Of a stretch of 64,000 nt of DNA, positions 48,662 to 60,239 are shown piece after piece. The notes beneath the pieces were generated by a model. It did no database searches, was not told where the DNA came from, and saw only the letters and a list, made by a program, of their open reading frames with translations. This stretch comes from Codonopsis lanceolata (Eukaryota > Streptophyta > Magnoliopsida > Asterales > Campanulaceae): assembly GCA_013146195.2 (NCBI GenBank), contig CM028378.1, positions 80,286,295 through 80,350,294 of the forward strand. Direction: 5' to 3'. Position 1 is the first letter of the stretch. Each line of letters begins with the position of its first letter. The translations under genes and the position numbers were made by a program.

Positions 48662-49735
48662 TCATGCATTCCACTCAAAACCCTTGTCGCAGTGCAGAAC
48701 CTTGAAGAAAGGGAGGCACTTTTCCACTGACCGGGAGATGAAGCGACCCAAGGCAATGACCCTGCCGTTTAACTGTTGTATGTGTTTGATGCAGTAACGT
48801 TGTTCCATGTCGAGTAAGGCTTGGATCTTCTCTGGGTTTGCCTCTATCCCTCGCTGATTGACCATGAACCCGAGGAACTTTCCTGCTCGGACCCCGAAGG
48901 CACACTTGCTCGGGTTCAGCTTCATGTTGTGTTTGCGCAGATTGGCAAATGTTTCTGCCAGGTCAAGAGTGTGGTCGCGGCCCTTTGTCTTGATGACCAT
49001 GTCATCTATGTACGCCTCTATGTTTCTGCCGAGTTGAGAGCCAAAGACTTTGTTGACCATTCGTTAGTAAGTGGCCCCCGTATTTTTCAGCCCGAAGGTC
49101 ATCATCTTGTAGTAATAGAGGCCCCCAGCTGCCCGGAAGGTTGTCTTCACCTTGTCTTGCTCGCTCATTCTGACCTGGTGATATCCTGAGTATGCATCCA
49201 GGAAACTGAGCATTTCAAACCCGGCTATGTAGTCGACGAGCACATCTATGTGGGGTGATGGGTAGCAGTCTTTCGGGAAGGCTTTGTTGAGGCTTGTGAA
49301 GTCCACGCACATCCGCCATTTGTCGTTGGCCTTCTTGACCATTACCACATTTGCCAGCCAGGTTGGGTACTGAATCTCCTCGATGATGTCTGCTTTTAGG
49401 TGCTTCTCGACCTCTGCTTTGATAGCCGCATTTTTCTCAGGGGAATATTGCCTTGGCCGCTATTGGATGGGCCGAAAAGCTGGGTCAACGTTCAAATCGT
49501 GGCGGGAAACACTCTCACTGATACCATGCATGTCTTCGACTGTCCAGGCAAACACATCCAGGTTGTTCTTCAGCAGCTCGATCAATCTTTCCCGAGCTTC
49601 GGAAGGCATGGCCTTCCCGATTTTGATCTTCTGCTCTGGATAGGCGGGATTGATGACTATTTCTTCCATCTCGCCCTCTGGCTGAATATCGGGCTCATCG
49701 CGGACTTGCAGAGTGTCCATCTCAATGTCTTGTGA
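48662..49735 (-). pseudogene. Tat reverse transcriptase
   Basis: Ordered RT motifs: MVKKANDKWRMCVDFTSLNK, FLDAYSGYHQVRMS (first Asp), TFGLKNTGATY, then a TAA where a Gln is expected, RMVNKVF, AYIDDMVIKTK (the YxDD box), CAFGVRAGKFLGFMV and CLPFFKVL. Upstream (49720-49460) is the linker from protease with GISESVSRHDLNVDPAFRPI. The TAA at about 49063 is a single C-to-T type change from CAA. Apart from that and the break near 49350-49450 the domain is well kept. Confidence 0.85.
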
Positions 49736-49780
49736 CTCAGGGCCCTTAGCCTTGCGCCTAGAAGGCCCTGGTGCCGGGGC

Positions 49781-50698
49781 TTATTCGGGAACCTCTGTTT
49801 CCATGGGATCAGCGGCTTCAGAAGTTTCCCTGAGTTCGATGTTGTTTACGGGGACAAAGGTTGAAGCAGTGTCATTGGGAACCTCTTTTTCAGGAGCCTG
49901 ATCGGGAAGGTCCTCGATCAGTTTCGGAGCCGCTACAGTCTGGTCGGGAATGTCCACGATCAGTTTTTGTTTCTTCCGCTGGGCTTCACGGACATACTCC
50001 CACATTGCCCGAGGCTTGCTGTTAAGGATGCCCACTCCATTCTCAGTGTAGAACTTAACTTTCTGGTGGGGAATTGAGGTGACCATCTGGAATTTAGACA
50101 TTGCTGGAGCGCCCAAAATATAGTTGTACACTGATTTTTGGTCGATCACTAAGAACGTGATCATTTCTATCCGGGTTTGAGCCCCATCACCCATGAATAC
50201 CTCCAGCTCGATGGTACCCTTGACGCTCACCTGGTGATTAGTGAACCCTTCAAGCTTTCCCTAATAAGGCTTGAGGCTCGCGTCTGGCAGTTCCAGTCCC
50301 TTAAAACAAGAGTAGTACATGATATCTTTGCATGCCCCAGTGTCGAGTAGAACCCTGCGAACTTGCCAGTTGTTCACCAAACAGGAAATAACCAGCAGCT
50401 GTTTGGATGCCAAAAGGGTGCTTGCCAACTCGCTACGGGTAAAACAAATGCTCTGCTCACCTGCCCATTGTATCGCTGGTGTGTTGACAGCCTTAGACAA
50501 GGAATAAATGTGTTTCCCGAGCTGTGTGCTGGATGGAAGCTCCTCCTGAATCATATTTATCACCCCTCGAATCTGAGGGGCCTGGCCACCTCTTCCTCTT
50601 GGGGGTCTTCCTTGGTCATTGTTGGCGTTATTTCCTGCGCCCTGATCCCTTTTAAAGCGGTCCAATTTACCGCGTTGATCAGCTTTTGAATTTCTCAT
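49781..50698 (-). pseudogene. Tat protease region
   Basis: The frame contains QVRRVLLDTGACKDIMYYSC, the aspartic protease DTG box, then a stop at about 50261. It continues EGFTNHQVSVKGTIELEVFM (first residues just past the stop) and SVYNYILGAPAMSKFQMVTS, the conserved ILGxP-type block. It would process the Gag-Pol polyprotein. The remainder to 49781 is an acidic, Pro-rich linker. Confidence 0.75.
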
Positions 50699-52398
50699 TT
50701 CAACACAATGTATTCTTCTGTAGTGTGACCGTTACCATGGTGGTAATCACAGTACTTTGTGTTGTCCCGGGTATGAGCAAGCTCAGGATCGAGTGGATAC
50801 GGGACAGGCAACACGTCCCCTACTTGGAACATGATTTCTTCCCGCGTAGTGTTTAGCGGGGTGAAATGAGCCTCCCTGAATCTTTGCCCAAGGGTGGTTG
50901 TTCTCTTCCCGTCTCTGTTTAAGCGGTGGTTGTCCTCCAGGCTCTGGTCAGTTGGTATGACCGAGCTGCCCTAAGCCTTTTCTTTATTTTTGGCTTTATC
51001 GGCCTTGACGCTCTCAGTCGAGCAGAAAAGATGTGAATTCGCTAGCAGCTCTTCTTTGGAAGCCCCCGGGTTCATTGCTAGCATTGTCTTCAGTGACCCT
51101 GCCCTCATGTTGTTGAGATAGCAAAAAGTGATCTCAAAGTCACTGGTCGCGGTCACCTGATCGAGCATCTCCTCGAATCTCTTCAAGTAGCTGCTGTACG
51201 ATTCGTTGTCACCTTGCTTGATCTTGGCAAGGTCGAAGCGATTTTTAGGGGTTGGGCCTGCAGTGCCGAATTCTTCTAAGAACTTTTCCCAGAGCGTTGC
51301 CCAACTATCAATCGATCTGCGGGGAACTCTGCCCAACCAGGCCTGTGCCTTTCCCTGAAGAGCTCCCTCGAATGCCCGCATTTTCAAAGCCTCAACATCT
51401 GTGACCATCCGAATCTGTACCTCGAATGATCGGAGCCAGTCGCTTGCCCGCGTCTTCCCGAAATACTTGTCGAACTGCGGGAAGATGACCCCTTGCGCGG
51501 GTGGCCCCATAGCCGGGCTTGGCCATGGCTAGATTAGCCATTTGCTTGGCCATATCTCTTTTCATGGCCTCCATTCTCTCGGATAGTCGTCTTTCCGCAT
51601 CCACCGTGAGTCTAGAAGAGTGAGTGGGGTCTGATTGGTCGCTACGCACCCGAGGGCAAAAAGTTGGCTCATAAGAGGCTCCTACCTCCTGTGCAACCCG
51701 AGCTCTGTATTTAGGCCGTTGCGCATCTGCTTCTGCGCACTCACGGGCCATACGACGGCCATGGCTCTCTTCCCGAGCATGGCATTCTTATCGGTGATGG
51801 TGTCTATGGGAAAGATTATGGCGGCTGTATCTGCTCTCCGCCTGGTCATCTGCTTGTTTCACCACTTCAACCTTCTCCGACGGTATGTGAATGATGGATG
51901 GGATCCGTCTGTTTGGGGCGGGCAAGTGCTGGGAGACATGGCCATCTCCAACAAGTGCTGGGTTACTAGGAGCGGGCAGAACAAGATCTGCAACTGGTAC
52001 CGGGGCGTGGCCCAAGGCGAGCAGTTGCTGGTTAAGTACGTACATCTTGTTGTAATACTCTGCCTGGACTTGCAGAGCAGGAGCCTGTTAGTCAGGGTTT
52101 TGACCGGGTAAATTCACGTGGCTATCCTGGCCGTTTTCCCGTTGGCAATTCAACTGTGTTTGAAGATCTAAAGCGCGAGCATCGCGCTTTTCATTGATGA
52201 CCTGCCTAGCGTCACGCTGGCTTGCATGGCTTTGACTAGCGTGCTGGGACAGCTGTTCTTCCACATATGGCACGTCATTTCCATGAGTCTCGTTTGCACC
52301 TCTTGGGGTGCCTTTGGTGGCAGATCCTTGGTGCCAGCCTGATGGCTTCCAGCTTGATGATTACTGGCGGTGGCATGATGCTTGCTACCTTTTCCAGC
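50699..52398 (-). pseudogene. Tat gag
   Basis: It starts near 52398 (MAGKGSKHHATAS). After a low-complexity region rich in His/Gln/Arg it carries the retrotransposon gag core (51510-50971): FDKYFGKTRASDWLRSFEVQ, AWLGRVPRRSIDSWATLWEKF, YLKRFEEMLDQV and ELLANSHLF. A knuckle-like CDYHHGNGHTTEEY (near 50750) has Tyr where the last Cys is expected. Frames change at about 51520-51560 and 50970. Gag would form the particle. Confidence 0.75.
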
Positions 52399-52465
52399 CA
52401 TTGCAACAAGGAGATTTTTGAGAACTTGCACCGAAAAAACTTGAAAGAAGTGTTGAAACTTTGTT

Positions 52466-52482
52466 TCCCAGCAATGGAACCA
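52466..52482 (-). promoter_or_regulatory. Tat primer binding site
   Basis: Minus-strand TGGTTCCATTGCTGGGA begins with TGG, as needed to pair with a tRNA CCA end, and lies three bases from the LTR edge. I cannot name the tRNA from memory. Confidence 0.65.
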
Positions 52483-52485
52483 AAC

Positions 52486-53283
52486 TGATGTGGCAAAATC
52501 ACAGCTTGGGCCGTCCGTATGTTGGGTAAGATATCTGGGCTTGAATCACCTTCCTTGAGCCTGTTAAAGATCACAATAAACCTGAGTGGAAATGCAAGGC
52601 AGGGCCTCGCGAAACCCCTCCGGCGTGAGAGTAAGTATCGAGTGTGAATGTCAAAAGAGAATTCGGCAGAGTTTTAGGGCTCAAGAAAGTGTGTGTGTAC
52701 CTTATTATGGTTTATGGAGAGGTATTTATAGGCCCCCAATGTGGTTGAATCCGTCTAGGATTCAGTTTCCTTAGATACCTAATCAATCAAGGAGAGAATC
52801 CCTTGATTTTAGGCATGATAGGCGGCTGGGCGCGTAGATGTAGGAGCAGAGATGGTAAGTATCCTGCTCAAACATGGAAACCTTTAACTTGTCTTGAGGA
52901 GCAAGCCTCCGGGGTTTCCTGCTCGATATGTACCCGGGCGAGCAATGCTCTGCCTGGCTGCTTGATGTGCACTGCTTTTGAAGTTAATGTAGATCCAAGG
53001 GGTGTCCCCTGGTCAGGCAGGCAAGGCCAATGCTCGACCAGGTTTGGAAGAGATGAATCTGATTCCTCTGCTAGGTATGAGTATGGTGTCCGGGCATGGC
53101 CCCTGGTTGGACAGGTAAGGCATGTGCCCGGCAAGGCTTGGGCGGGAACTTCACTGCTCGCTGCTTAGTGATTCCATCATTTTGTCCGCTAGGTGGGCGG
53201 GCCCCACATTGATCATGCTCGTGACTGGCACATGATTGTAGCTCGTGACTTGCTTGTGACCCGGGTTTGGGCCGGGCATATCA
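52486..53283 (-). mobile_element. 5' LTR of the Tat element (798 bp)
   Basis: On the minus strand it begins TGATATGCCCGGCCCAAACC and ends TTTTGCCACATCA, giving TGAT...ATCA ends. The primer binding site sits next to the inner edge, and a TATA box lies about 555 bases from the outer edge. Outside, at 53284, degenerate Stowaway-like sequence begins. Confidence 0.75.
52722..52731 (-). promoter_or_regulatory. Putative TATA box of the Tat LTR
   Basis: Minus-strand CCTATAAATACC within the LTR, pointing toward gag. Confidence 0.55.
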
Positions 53284-53515
53284 GTTTGTTTTAAAATAAT
53301 TATCACAATTTAAAACCTTTATTTTTAGGAAAATATTTTTACCATTTACCTTTACTTTTTCTACCTACTTTAATTATAATCACATGTTTAAAGGTATTAA
53401 AGAAACCACATATTTCACCAATTTTTATATTACATCAATTTTTTTTCTTAAACAGTATGTCGGATTAAAGTAAACAATAATTTGAAAACGGATGAAGTTT
53501 ATAATATGATCGTAG
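53284..53515. mobile_element. Degenerate Stowaway-like MITE cut by the Tat LTR
   Basis: It carries the inner phrases of the MITE at 54714 in the same order (ggaaaa...ttttta, ctactttaattataatcaca, ggtattaaag, tatgtcggattaaag) and ends aataatttgaaaacggatgaag. The left terminus is lost at the LTR edge, so the Tat element probably inserted into it. Confidence 0.5.
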
Positions 53516-53545
53516 TACGGGAACATTGGAAAGTGATGAAGTTAA

Positions 53546-54290
53546 GGCTCCGTTTGTTTCACAAAAAAATTACTTCCGGAAAACATTTTCCTCATTTTCC
53601 GGTGTTTGGTAACATTGGGAAAATGTAGTCAACGTAAAAGCTTTTCCGAGTCAACGGAAAATGAAACTTTCTTTTCCGAAAAATGACTTACGGATTTATT
53701 TTCTGTAAGTCATTTTCCGAATGTTCGAGCATCCCTCTGCACCCTTCCAAAATTACACATATTTACATTCACGCACAATATTTCGTTCAACAAATAAATT
53801 GTTTAGAAATATAAATGGATTTTGTGCACATTATTTATAAATTATAATTTTAAAAATACTCACAACGTCCTAAAATTAGTGTCCACTATATTATATTATT
53901 ACTTAAGGACGTCCCAAACATTATTTATTTTATTTTTAAAATAATTTTTCATATCAATTATCAAAAAAAAATTGTGAGCTTGAAAAAATATAGACCTTAT
54001 TGATTTGATATCATTAATGATAAATTGAAGGTTATTAAAATAAAATTACTTAAACTTTAACACTATTTTATATTCAATATGTGTATTAGTATTAGAATAT
54101 ACTTTTTGTATTTATTCATATATTGTTTTGCGTAACATTTTCTGTGTATTTGCCAAACATCCGAAAATGTTTTCCGGCATATTCTCAATAAATTTAACAA
54201 ACACCTAAAAATGAAATATTTTCATTTTTTAAGAAATCATTTTCCGGAAATTATGTTCTGGAAATCATTTTTCGTGAAACAAATGGAACC
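53546..54290. mobile_element. PIF/Harbinger (Tourist-like) MITE, 745 bp
   Basis: The termini are GGCTCCGTTTGTTTCAC and the inverted GTGAAACAAATGGAACC, with further inverted matches around ttccggaaa. Both sides are flanked by taa (53543-53545 and 54291-54293), the target duplication of this superfamily. There is no coding region. Confidence 0.8.
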
Positions 54291-54655
54291 TAACATTAGA
54301 GAAAAGGTAGTTATTTATGGCATTTCGAGTAGAGGTAATTAGTATCACTATTCCTCTCTTTTGCCTATTATTTATTGCTTATAATTAAAATACCGACTAC
54401 ATAATTTTATTTTATTTTTGCTTTCGTTGGACTTTTTCGCTTTTGGTTCATAGACTTTATGATTCATATGATTTATTTGCAAGCCATATTTCTATGTTTG
54501 GTTGAAACTTATATTCTGAATTGATGGAAGTTGCACTAAAAAAGAGGAAGTGAAGTGGATATTCCAATCCAGTTTAGTATTGTTGTGGTTCATAATTTAT
54601 TTAAAACGATCAACCCAATTTGTTATCTGCTTTTAACTAATAGAACCTTAATCTT

Positions 54656-54711
54656 ATAAACTTGATAAGAAAATATAATGATATAGTAGATTGTGTTGGG
54701 TGAATCAATAG
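54656..54711 (+). repeat. Direct flank repeat, left copy (56 bp)
   Basis: ataaacttgataagaaaata ... gtgaatcaatag matches 55618-55673 at about 47 of 56 bases, one copy on each side of the Stowaway element. Confidence 0.85.
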
Positions 54712-54713
54712 AA

Positions 54714-55616
54714 CTCCCTCCGTTTTCAAATTATCGTCCTCCTTTCATTTTTTTTTTTTTTGTTCTTATATAATTGTCCACTTTCAAAACTTTTCATTTC
54801 AGGAAAACACTTTTATCACTTTACCCAAACTTTTTATGCATACTTTAATTATAGCAACATACTCAAGGACATTAAAGAATACTATATATTTTATCAATGT
54901 TTATAATACCAAGATTCTAAAAATTGCTAGGCGCCAGACAAGGGCCTAGCGCCTAGGGGGTCTAGTCGGGGCCTAGGTGGAGCCTAGAAATTAACAATGG
55001 AAAAATAGGTAGCAAAACCTAAAGCTCAGGGGGTGAATTTTACTTTACTTTTCCCTTCTCCCCAGTAGTCGTCCCTCCCCCTTCTCCTCTACCGTCCCTC
55101 CACCTTCCTCAGTTCACCTCCTCGGCTCCTCCTTTGTAAGGGTTTTAAACATTAAATCTTTTTCTTTCCTTCTCCCTCCTTTCTCAATTTTCTTTTTATT
55201 TTTTCATTCCCCACTCCCCTATTCAGCTTCTTCTTTTTTCTTATGTTTCATCCTCCGGCGGCAAAAGACTGATCAAGGTAGTGTCTCATACTCAGCTTCG
55301 CTCACATCTTAGGAGCAAAAAATAACGCCATCATCGCACCGGCATCCAGCTTGTCCGTTTCCACATATTTTAGAGATTCAGAGCTAGGCGTAGTCGGCGC
55401 CCAGAACGACTAGACGACGCCTAGGCCGACTAATTGGCGATTTTTCCCCTAAGCGATTTTTCTTGCCGATTTGAAGGGAGTTGCGGTGGTTGAGTGCTAC
55501 CTAGCGCTTAGGCGCCCACCTAGGCCGATTTTTAGAACCATGTATAATACAGTTAATTACTTTTTCTTAAATGTTGTGTCGGGTTAAATAGAACGATAAT
55601 TTGAAAATGGAGGGAG
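54714..55616. mobile_element. Stowaway (Tc1/mariner) MITE, split by a hAT insertion
   Basis: The left end is ctccctccgttttcaaatta and the right end is the inverted taatttgaaaatggagggag, with cgat/atcg continuing the match. Without the nested element it is about 260 bases long. A clean TA duplication is not obvious at the edges, probably through decay. Confidence 0.75.
54910..55542. mobile_element. Non-autonomous hAT element nested in the Stowaway, 633 bp
   Basis: The ends are CAAGATTCTAAAAATTG and the inverted CGATTTTTAGAACCATG, followed inward by ctaggcg/cgcctag-rich stretches. Both sides carry the same eight bases, tataatac (54902-54909 and 55543-55550), the 8-bp target duplication typical of hAT. 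There is no coding region. Confidence 0.85.
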
Positions 55617-55617
55617 C

Positions 55618-55673
55618 ATAAATTTGATAAGAAAGTATAATCATATGATAGATTGTGTCTAGTGAATCAAAAG
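55618..55673 (+). repeat. Direct flank repeat, right copy (56 bp)
   Basis: Partner of 54656-54711. From here to about 56250 the sequence is AT-rich and nothing else is recognised. Confidence 0.85.
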
Positions 55674-56270
55674 GTAAACATTTGTGGGTTCTTATCAAGC
55701 TATAAAGTAGGAAATAGTACTGCTTCAAACATTTGTTGAATGTAATAAAATTTAGGAAGAATTATTTTGACGTTGAGCACTAAATCATAAGCCAATTGAA
55801 AATATGTACGTTTGACAACTAAGCATGACCGATTGAAAATAAATTCTTTTTAAAGGTCTTTGATAATTTTCATTTCGATAAACAATCACAAATTAATCAA
55901 TTGTTGAGTTGGAGGAAAATAAATTGAGTAATGACGCCAACGAATGGAATGCCACTGTAATTGTACTAACAGAGTTAGTGTTAGCATACTTACTAACAAT
56001 ATCTTCGTTTCGAGCAAAGAGTCTATTACACTATTTTCGAATGTTTCACTTTAAACTTTCAAAAAGTTATGACTATCATCTCCATAGCATATAAACTTTA
56101 TCCTCACATTTGTTATTAACATATTGATTATGCTCAAACATTTTTGTAATTACAACCAACATTAATGCTAGCTATATATCATTTTAATAATTATACTTTT
56201 CAAACATGTACATTTTTATCCACAGGCTAGCGCAGCATCAAATTCTCTCTAAGCAGTTTCATCCATGGTT

Positions 56271-56430
56271 TTACGCAGCATCAAATTCTCTCTCCAATTC
56301 AACGTGTTCATTCCAGTGTTTGCACTTCAGCTCTACCTTTCTCTCTTCATGGAGTTTTATAAGCTTCTCCCTTTCCTCCATTTCCTTCTCCTGACACTTG
56401 ACAAACGTCTCCAATTCCTCTATATCCAAA
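56271..56430 (-). CDS. Exon-like coiled-coil fragment, family unknown
   Basis: After an AG near 56430 the minus strand encodes ELETFVKCQEKEMEEREKLI, then KLHEERKVELKCKHWNEHVE and LEREFDAA before a stop. It is almost all charged and helical, with heptad spacing of Leu/Ile/Val, so a coiled coil is likely. I do not recognise the family. It could be a downstream exon of the minus-strand gene whose first exon is at 59718-59762, but 3.3 kb with a TRIM lies between them and no linking exon is seen. Confidence 0.35.
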
Positions 56431-56750
56431 GATGAACAAGAAATCAGTAAGAAAAGGGATAAAAAAAAGCACATTGATTAAGACTTCTCATAACAGAAGA
56501 TGCAGGTTGTTTCTTTCGCTCTATTAACATTCACTTCGTCACGACACAATGCTTTTTAAACATTTTTTAAATGGGTAATTTTGGGGCAATTTACTGCCTT
56601 CATAGGCCATCGGCCTTGTTACTAGTATATGACTATATACAACTATGATATTTATAAGATGGACAGAGAAAAAGGAATGTTGATTACAGTTACAAAAGAT
56701 GTGGTATTTGTACTATTACGAACATTTTCATATGTTTGATCCTTTGTAGT

Positions 56751-57333
56751 TGTAACGCTCAGAGCCCGAAAGCCCATACCACCACATGTAACTTACACAC
56801 TGACTCACTAAGCAACGCAACATCTTAGGTAATCAGGCTCACCACAAGCCGACCTAAAAGTTCAAGGATGATGTTGGTGCCGAGTAGTAGAGTGTGACCA
56901 CCATATAAATTACACACAATTTCTACAACTACCCGATTTGTAGAATGTGGAACCATACCCCGGGTGATGCAAGATTCAAGAGATGGCTTGTACGGAGATC
57001 AAGAGGTGGCTCCCACCTCCCACGATATGCAGGATTCAAGAGATGGCTCGTACTGAGATCAAGAGGTGGCTCCCACCTCTCGCGTGTAGCACTTTGGCCC
57101 GCTCAACACTTTCTGATCGGGATCCGCTTTGATACCATTTGTAACGCCCCTAGCCCAAAAACCCAGTCTGCTACGCGTAGCCCACTAAGCAATGCAACAT
57201 CTTGGGTCATCAGACCCACCACAAGCCCACTCAAAAATATATGGATGATGTTGATGCCAAATAATGGAATGTGGTCACCTTATAAACTACGCACAATTTC
57301 CACACTTACCCGATGTGGGATCGGGATATTACA
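56751..57333 (-). mobile_element. TRIM retrotransposon (miniature LTR element)
   Basis: Two direct repeats of about 190 bases both begin tgtaacgc on the plus strand: 56751-~56945 (right end eroded) and 57140-57333, which ends gggatattaca. They flank a ~195-base centre. Next to the second repeat, minus-strand TGGTATCAAAGC (57127-57138) is one base off the initiator tRNA-Met primer site, so the element reads on the minus strand. The centre holds two tandem ~57-bp copies (attcaagagatggct...ggtggctcccacctc). There is no coding region. The flanking 5-mers do not match, so the target duplication is lost. Confidence 0.7.
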
Positions 57334-59700
57334 ACAATTTTACTACGAAAATAGATCCAAGAAAAAAATTCAATGTATAGTCGAGATGAAATATTTTGTA
57401 AGGACGAACACACATCCACAGAGAGCACATCATGATAACTCTTGTGAACAAAAAATAGTATGGTACTTTTAATAGAGGTGTACAACGCCTTTTTTCTTCA
57501 TAAATAAGGGCTTCTTTGGCTGAAATAATATCATTATTCAATAAATATATACTTCCTTTGAAGAACTGTACTCCCTCTGTCTTGTTAAAACTTTCAAACT
57601 TTAAGATACAGTTTGTCCTAATAAATCCATTAATGAATTTTAGTTATAGGTAAAGGCATTGTGTTGAAATCATTTGCCTTGGTAAATGCTACCGTCTCTC
57701 TTCAGGAGCTAGGGAATCAAATCTCATGTGCCACACATGTGGCTCAAGTGGCATACATGTGGTACACGAGATTTGATTCCCAAATATAGAACTTGTGGAC
57801 GGTGGCAGAGGATGGCTTTTAGCATGATTATTTAGTTGGTGGGAAGTGGGTTTAGGTACAAGAAATAGGTTTCTTGTAATAATATAAATGGGACAACCAC
57901 AAGGGAGAGGCAGAATCATTTGATATCCCCAAATATAGAACTTTGTGGATATTGGCATACGAAGATCGTAGGCGAGAGGATGGCTATATTAGCTTGTTTG
58001 ATATATGATATGCACGGAAAAGTTTATAAAGCTATGGGTAACATGGGCACTTCATATTTTGAGGGATTAGTTATCCAAAATAGGGATTCAAGCTGAGGGC
58101 AAAATTGGAATGCAAAAAAACCGAGTGTTTTATTGTAGGGTTTAGTTATCCAAAATTGGGATTCAGTTAATGACAAGCTGAAAGATAAGATTAAGGTATG
58201 AGACAACAATATACTACCTCCATCCGATAAAACTTGTCCCATTTGACAAGTCAATTTTTTAAAAATTGTAGATTTACTAGTTGAACTAAATTTATTTTAT
58301 ACTATTTTTAGCAAAACACTATTTTTCGAGACAAACCAAAAGAGGGATTATTTTTTATGGGGAGGGCGTTTTTGCGCAAGTGTTGGCTATTTCAAACTCT
58401 TCCAAAGAAATACTACACAAAAATCCCAACTAACTAGGGAGGATTATTGAGTTCTAGTATCACAACTCTTCCTACAACCCACAAACACCATACCACTATA
58501 GTGCATCAAGGAGCCTTTTGCGATGATTCATAAAGAGAAGGATATCAACAAAACGAACAATAGTAAACTTTTCTAAATGCATCTCTGGATAAAAAACAAA
58601 TGCTCTTTAACGAGACATCGAAAAAAAACTATTAAATTGTGAGTACAGTTCAATATACGATATGATTGTATGTGTTAAAAGTGATATGTTGGTGAAAAAG
58701 GCACAAGTCCAAGGCTAACTATTACTTCCTCCGTTTTAAAATTATTATCCTCTTTGACTCGACATATCGTTATGAAAAAAGTGATTGATTGTATTATAAA
58801 TATTAGTAAAATGTATGATTTCTTTTAATACTCTTGAGCATGTGACCATAATTAAAATAAAAAGTAGATGTAGAGTGGTAAAAGTGTTTTCTGGAAAGTT
58901 TGAAAGAAGACAATTATTTTAGAATAAACGAAAAAATAAAAGAAGACAATTAGTTAATAATCAAAAAAATATATCAATTGCATCATCTATAGTGGTTGTA
59001 ACTGAGATGGCCTCTTTTTGGAGGCTTGTCTAAAAGATTAGAGTAATAGGGAAACGCACCTCCAAATATTGAAATGACAAGAACAACGATCTGGTCCTTT
59101 ACATTGATGAGTTCCACTAACGCAAAACTATGTAAAGAAGGGAGGAACAAAAAAAAAAAAAATCAGTTCCTTCCTTCACATATAAAGAACAAAATTAGAA
59201 GCGAGAAGATAATATTATTGGGTAAATCAACAAAAGTCCAACCCCGCCCCAATTTATAACATCACTTCACAATCTTATGACATAGAGCTATAAATAGTGT
59301 TCACTAACAGTCGAGCATAGCCGAAAATATGAGTGTAAACTAAATTACAATTCGAAAAGTTTTAAGACATTTGGACCTGTTGAGCATAGCAAGGTTAATA
59401 CAACTTTTATGAAGGGAAACTACTTTTTAACGTTTAGAAATCAGCACTTACACATGACAAAAACAGCCCTTTGCAGAATAAATAACATCAAATAAATCTT
59501 CATACCATATACAACATTAGACTTACATGACAGAAATACCAAATAAATCTTCTTACCATTTATAAAAGTGTGAATTTTCAATAAAAATGTGTACTAAAGA
59601 TTAAATTTTCAGAAAAAGTAAAAATCTTTCGAAACTTCTTTTTGGCAAAAAAAACCTTTTAAAAAACAGTAAATCCAAAACCCATTTTGAGATCAAACCA
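57334..59700. other. AT-rich intergenic or intronic, with MITE traces
   Basis: No gene is supported. actccctctgtcttgtt (near 57571) and acctccatccgataaaacttg (near 58217) resemble single MITE ends. A fuller Stowaway-like copy is listed separately. Phrases around ccaaatatagaact...gtggac occur twice (57780 and 57930), and so does gtttagttatccaaaat.gggattca (58067 and 58140). Confidence 0.4.
58722..58925. mobile_element. Stowaway-like MITE
   Basis: It starts cttcctccgttttaaaatta and ends near gaaagaagacaattatttta, with internal phrases (gtattataaatattagtaaa, cataattaaaataaaaagta) in the inverse order of the copy at 54714. Ends are eroded. Confidence 0.45.
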
Positions 59701-59717
59701 TTAATTTAAGAACATAC

Positions 59718-60165
59718 CGTCGTGTCCATGAATTCAATCTCACGGAACTTGACTCCAGCCATGATTCACCCTAAAACCATAAATTAATCACAGAATTCAA
59801 TTCAGATCAGCAGATATAGTGACGAAATCAAAATCATTTTTTTCAATACTGAAATCATTAAAAATTGCTTTAAGAGAATTATTTTAAAATAAGATCCAGC
59901 TTTCTTTAGAATCTAAAAATAGCTATGACAAGATCTGTATAATAAGTATCTAATCTAACCAATTTAAAAGGAAGAGTGGAAAACAAAACACTTTTCAAAC
60001 ATCAAATGTTTAATTCAAAGTAATTAAAAAAACCTTTAATTTAAAATAAAATCTAAATATAGATTCCCATAGCCAAGAAGAACTTACTTGAAAGATTTTT
60101 TGTCGCATGAGAACTGATTTTGCAATGGCACGCAGTAAGAGTGAGAGTGAGAGTTTGATGGTGTG
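59718..60165 (-). CDS. First exons of a minus-strand gene, product unknown
   Basis: An ATG at 59762 opens MAGVKFREIEFMDTT, then a good donor, ACG|GTATGTT (59718). Upstream there is an acceptor (TTTTAG, 59771-59776), an apparent 317-base intron in the 5' leader, and a leader exon ending TTTCAA|GTAAGT (60088). A TATA box lies about 30-100 bases further up. These parts together look like a genuine 5' end of a plant gene. The 15 residues do not identify the product, and the next coding exon is not located with confidence. A decayed duplicate is at 61221-61720. Confidence 0.45.
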
Positions 60166-60185
60166 GGCTGAGGGATAGGAAAGCG

Positions 60186-60197
60186 ATATATTTATAG
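60186..60197 (-). promoter_or_regulatory. Putative TATA box for the gene starting at 59762
   Basis: Minus-strand CGACTATAAATATATC is a near-ideal plant TATA box, placed upstream of the leader exon described for that gene. Confidence 0.55.
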
Positions 60198-60239
60198 TCG
60201 ATGAGAAGGGTGACAACGTATACTAGGGTTTTTCTATAA

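Larger units (their letters stand above)
44593..53283 (-). mobile_element. Tat-lineage Ty3 retrotransposon, 5' LTR to antisense ORF
   Basis: On the minus strand: LTR (53283-52486), primer binding site, gag, protease, reverse transcriptase, RNase H, a second archaeal-type RNase H, integrase, and a spacer. A plus-strand ORF (antisense) follows before the break made by the Copia insertion. This order with dual RNase H and an integrase ending in HPWHADHLKKYYP is typical of the Tat/Retand lineage. The 3' LTR is missing from the window. Several stops and frameshifts show the element is inactive. Confidence 0.85.

Noticed and set aside
48821..49735. Plus-strand frames over the reverse transcriptase
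   Set aside because: The minus strand shows ordered RT motifs; the plus-strand frames are shadows.
56751..57333. Cassandra-type TRIM carrying 5S rRNA sequence
   Set aside because: No 5S internal promoter phrases were found in either repeat.
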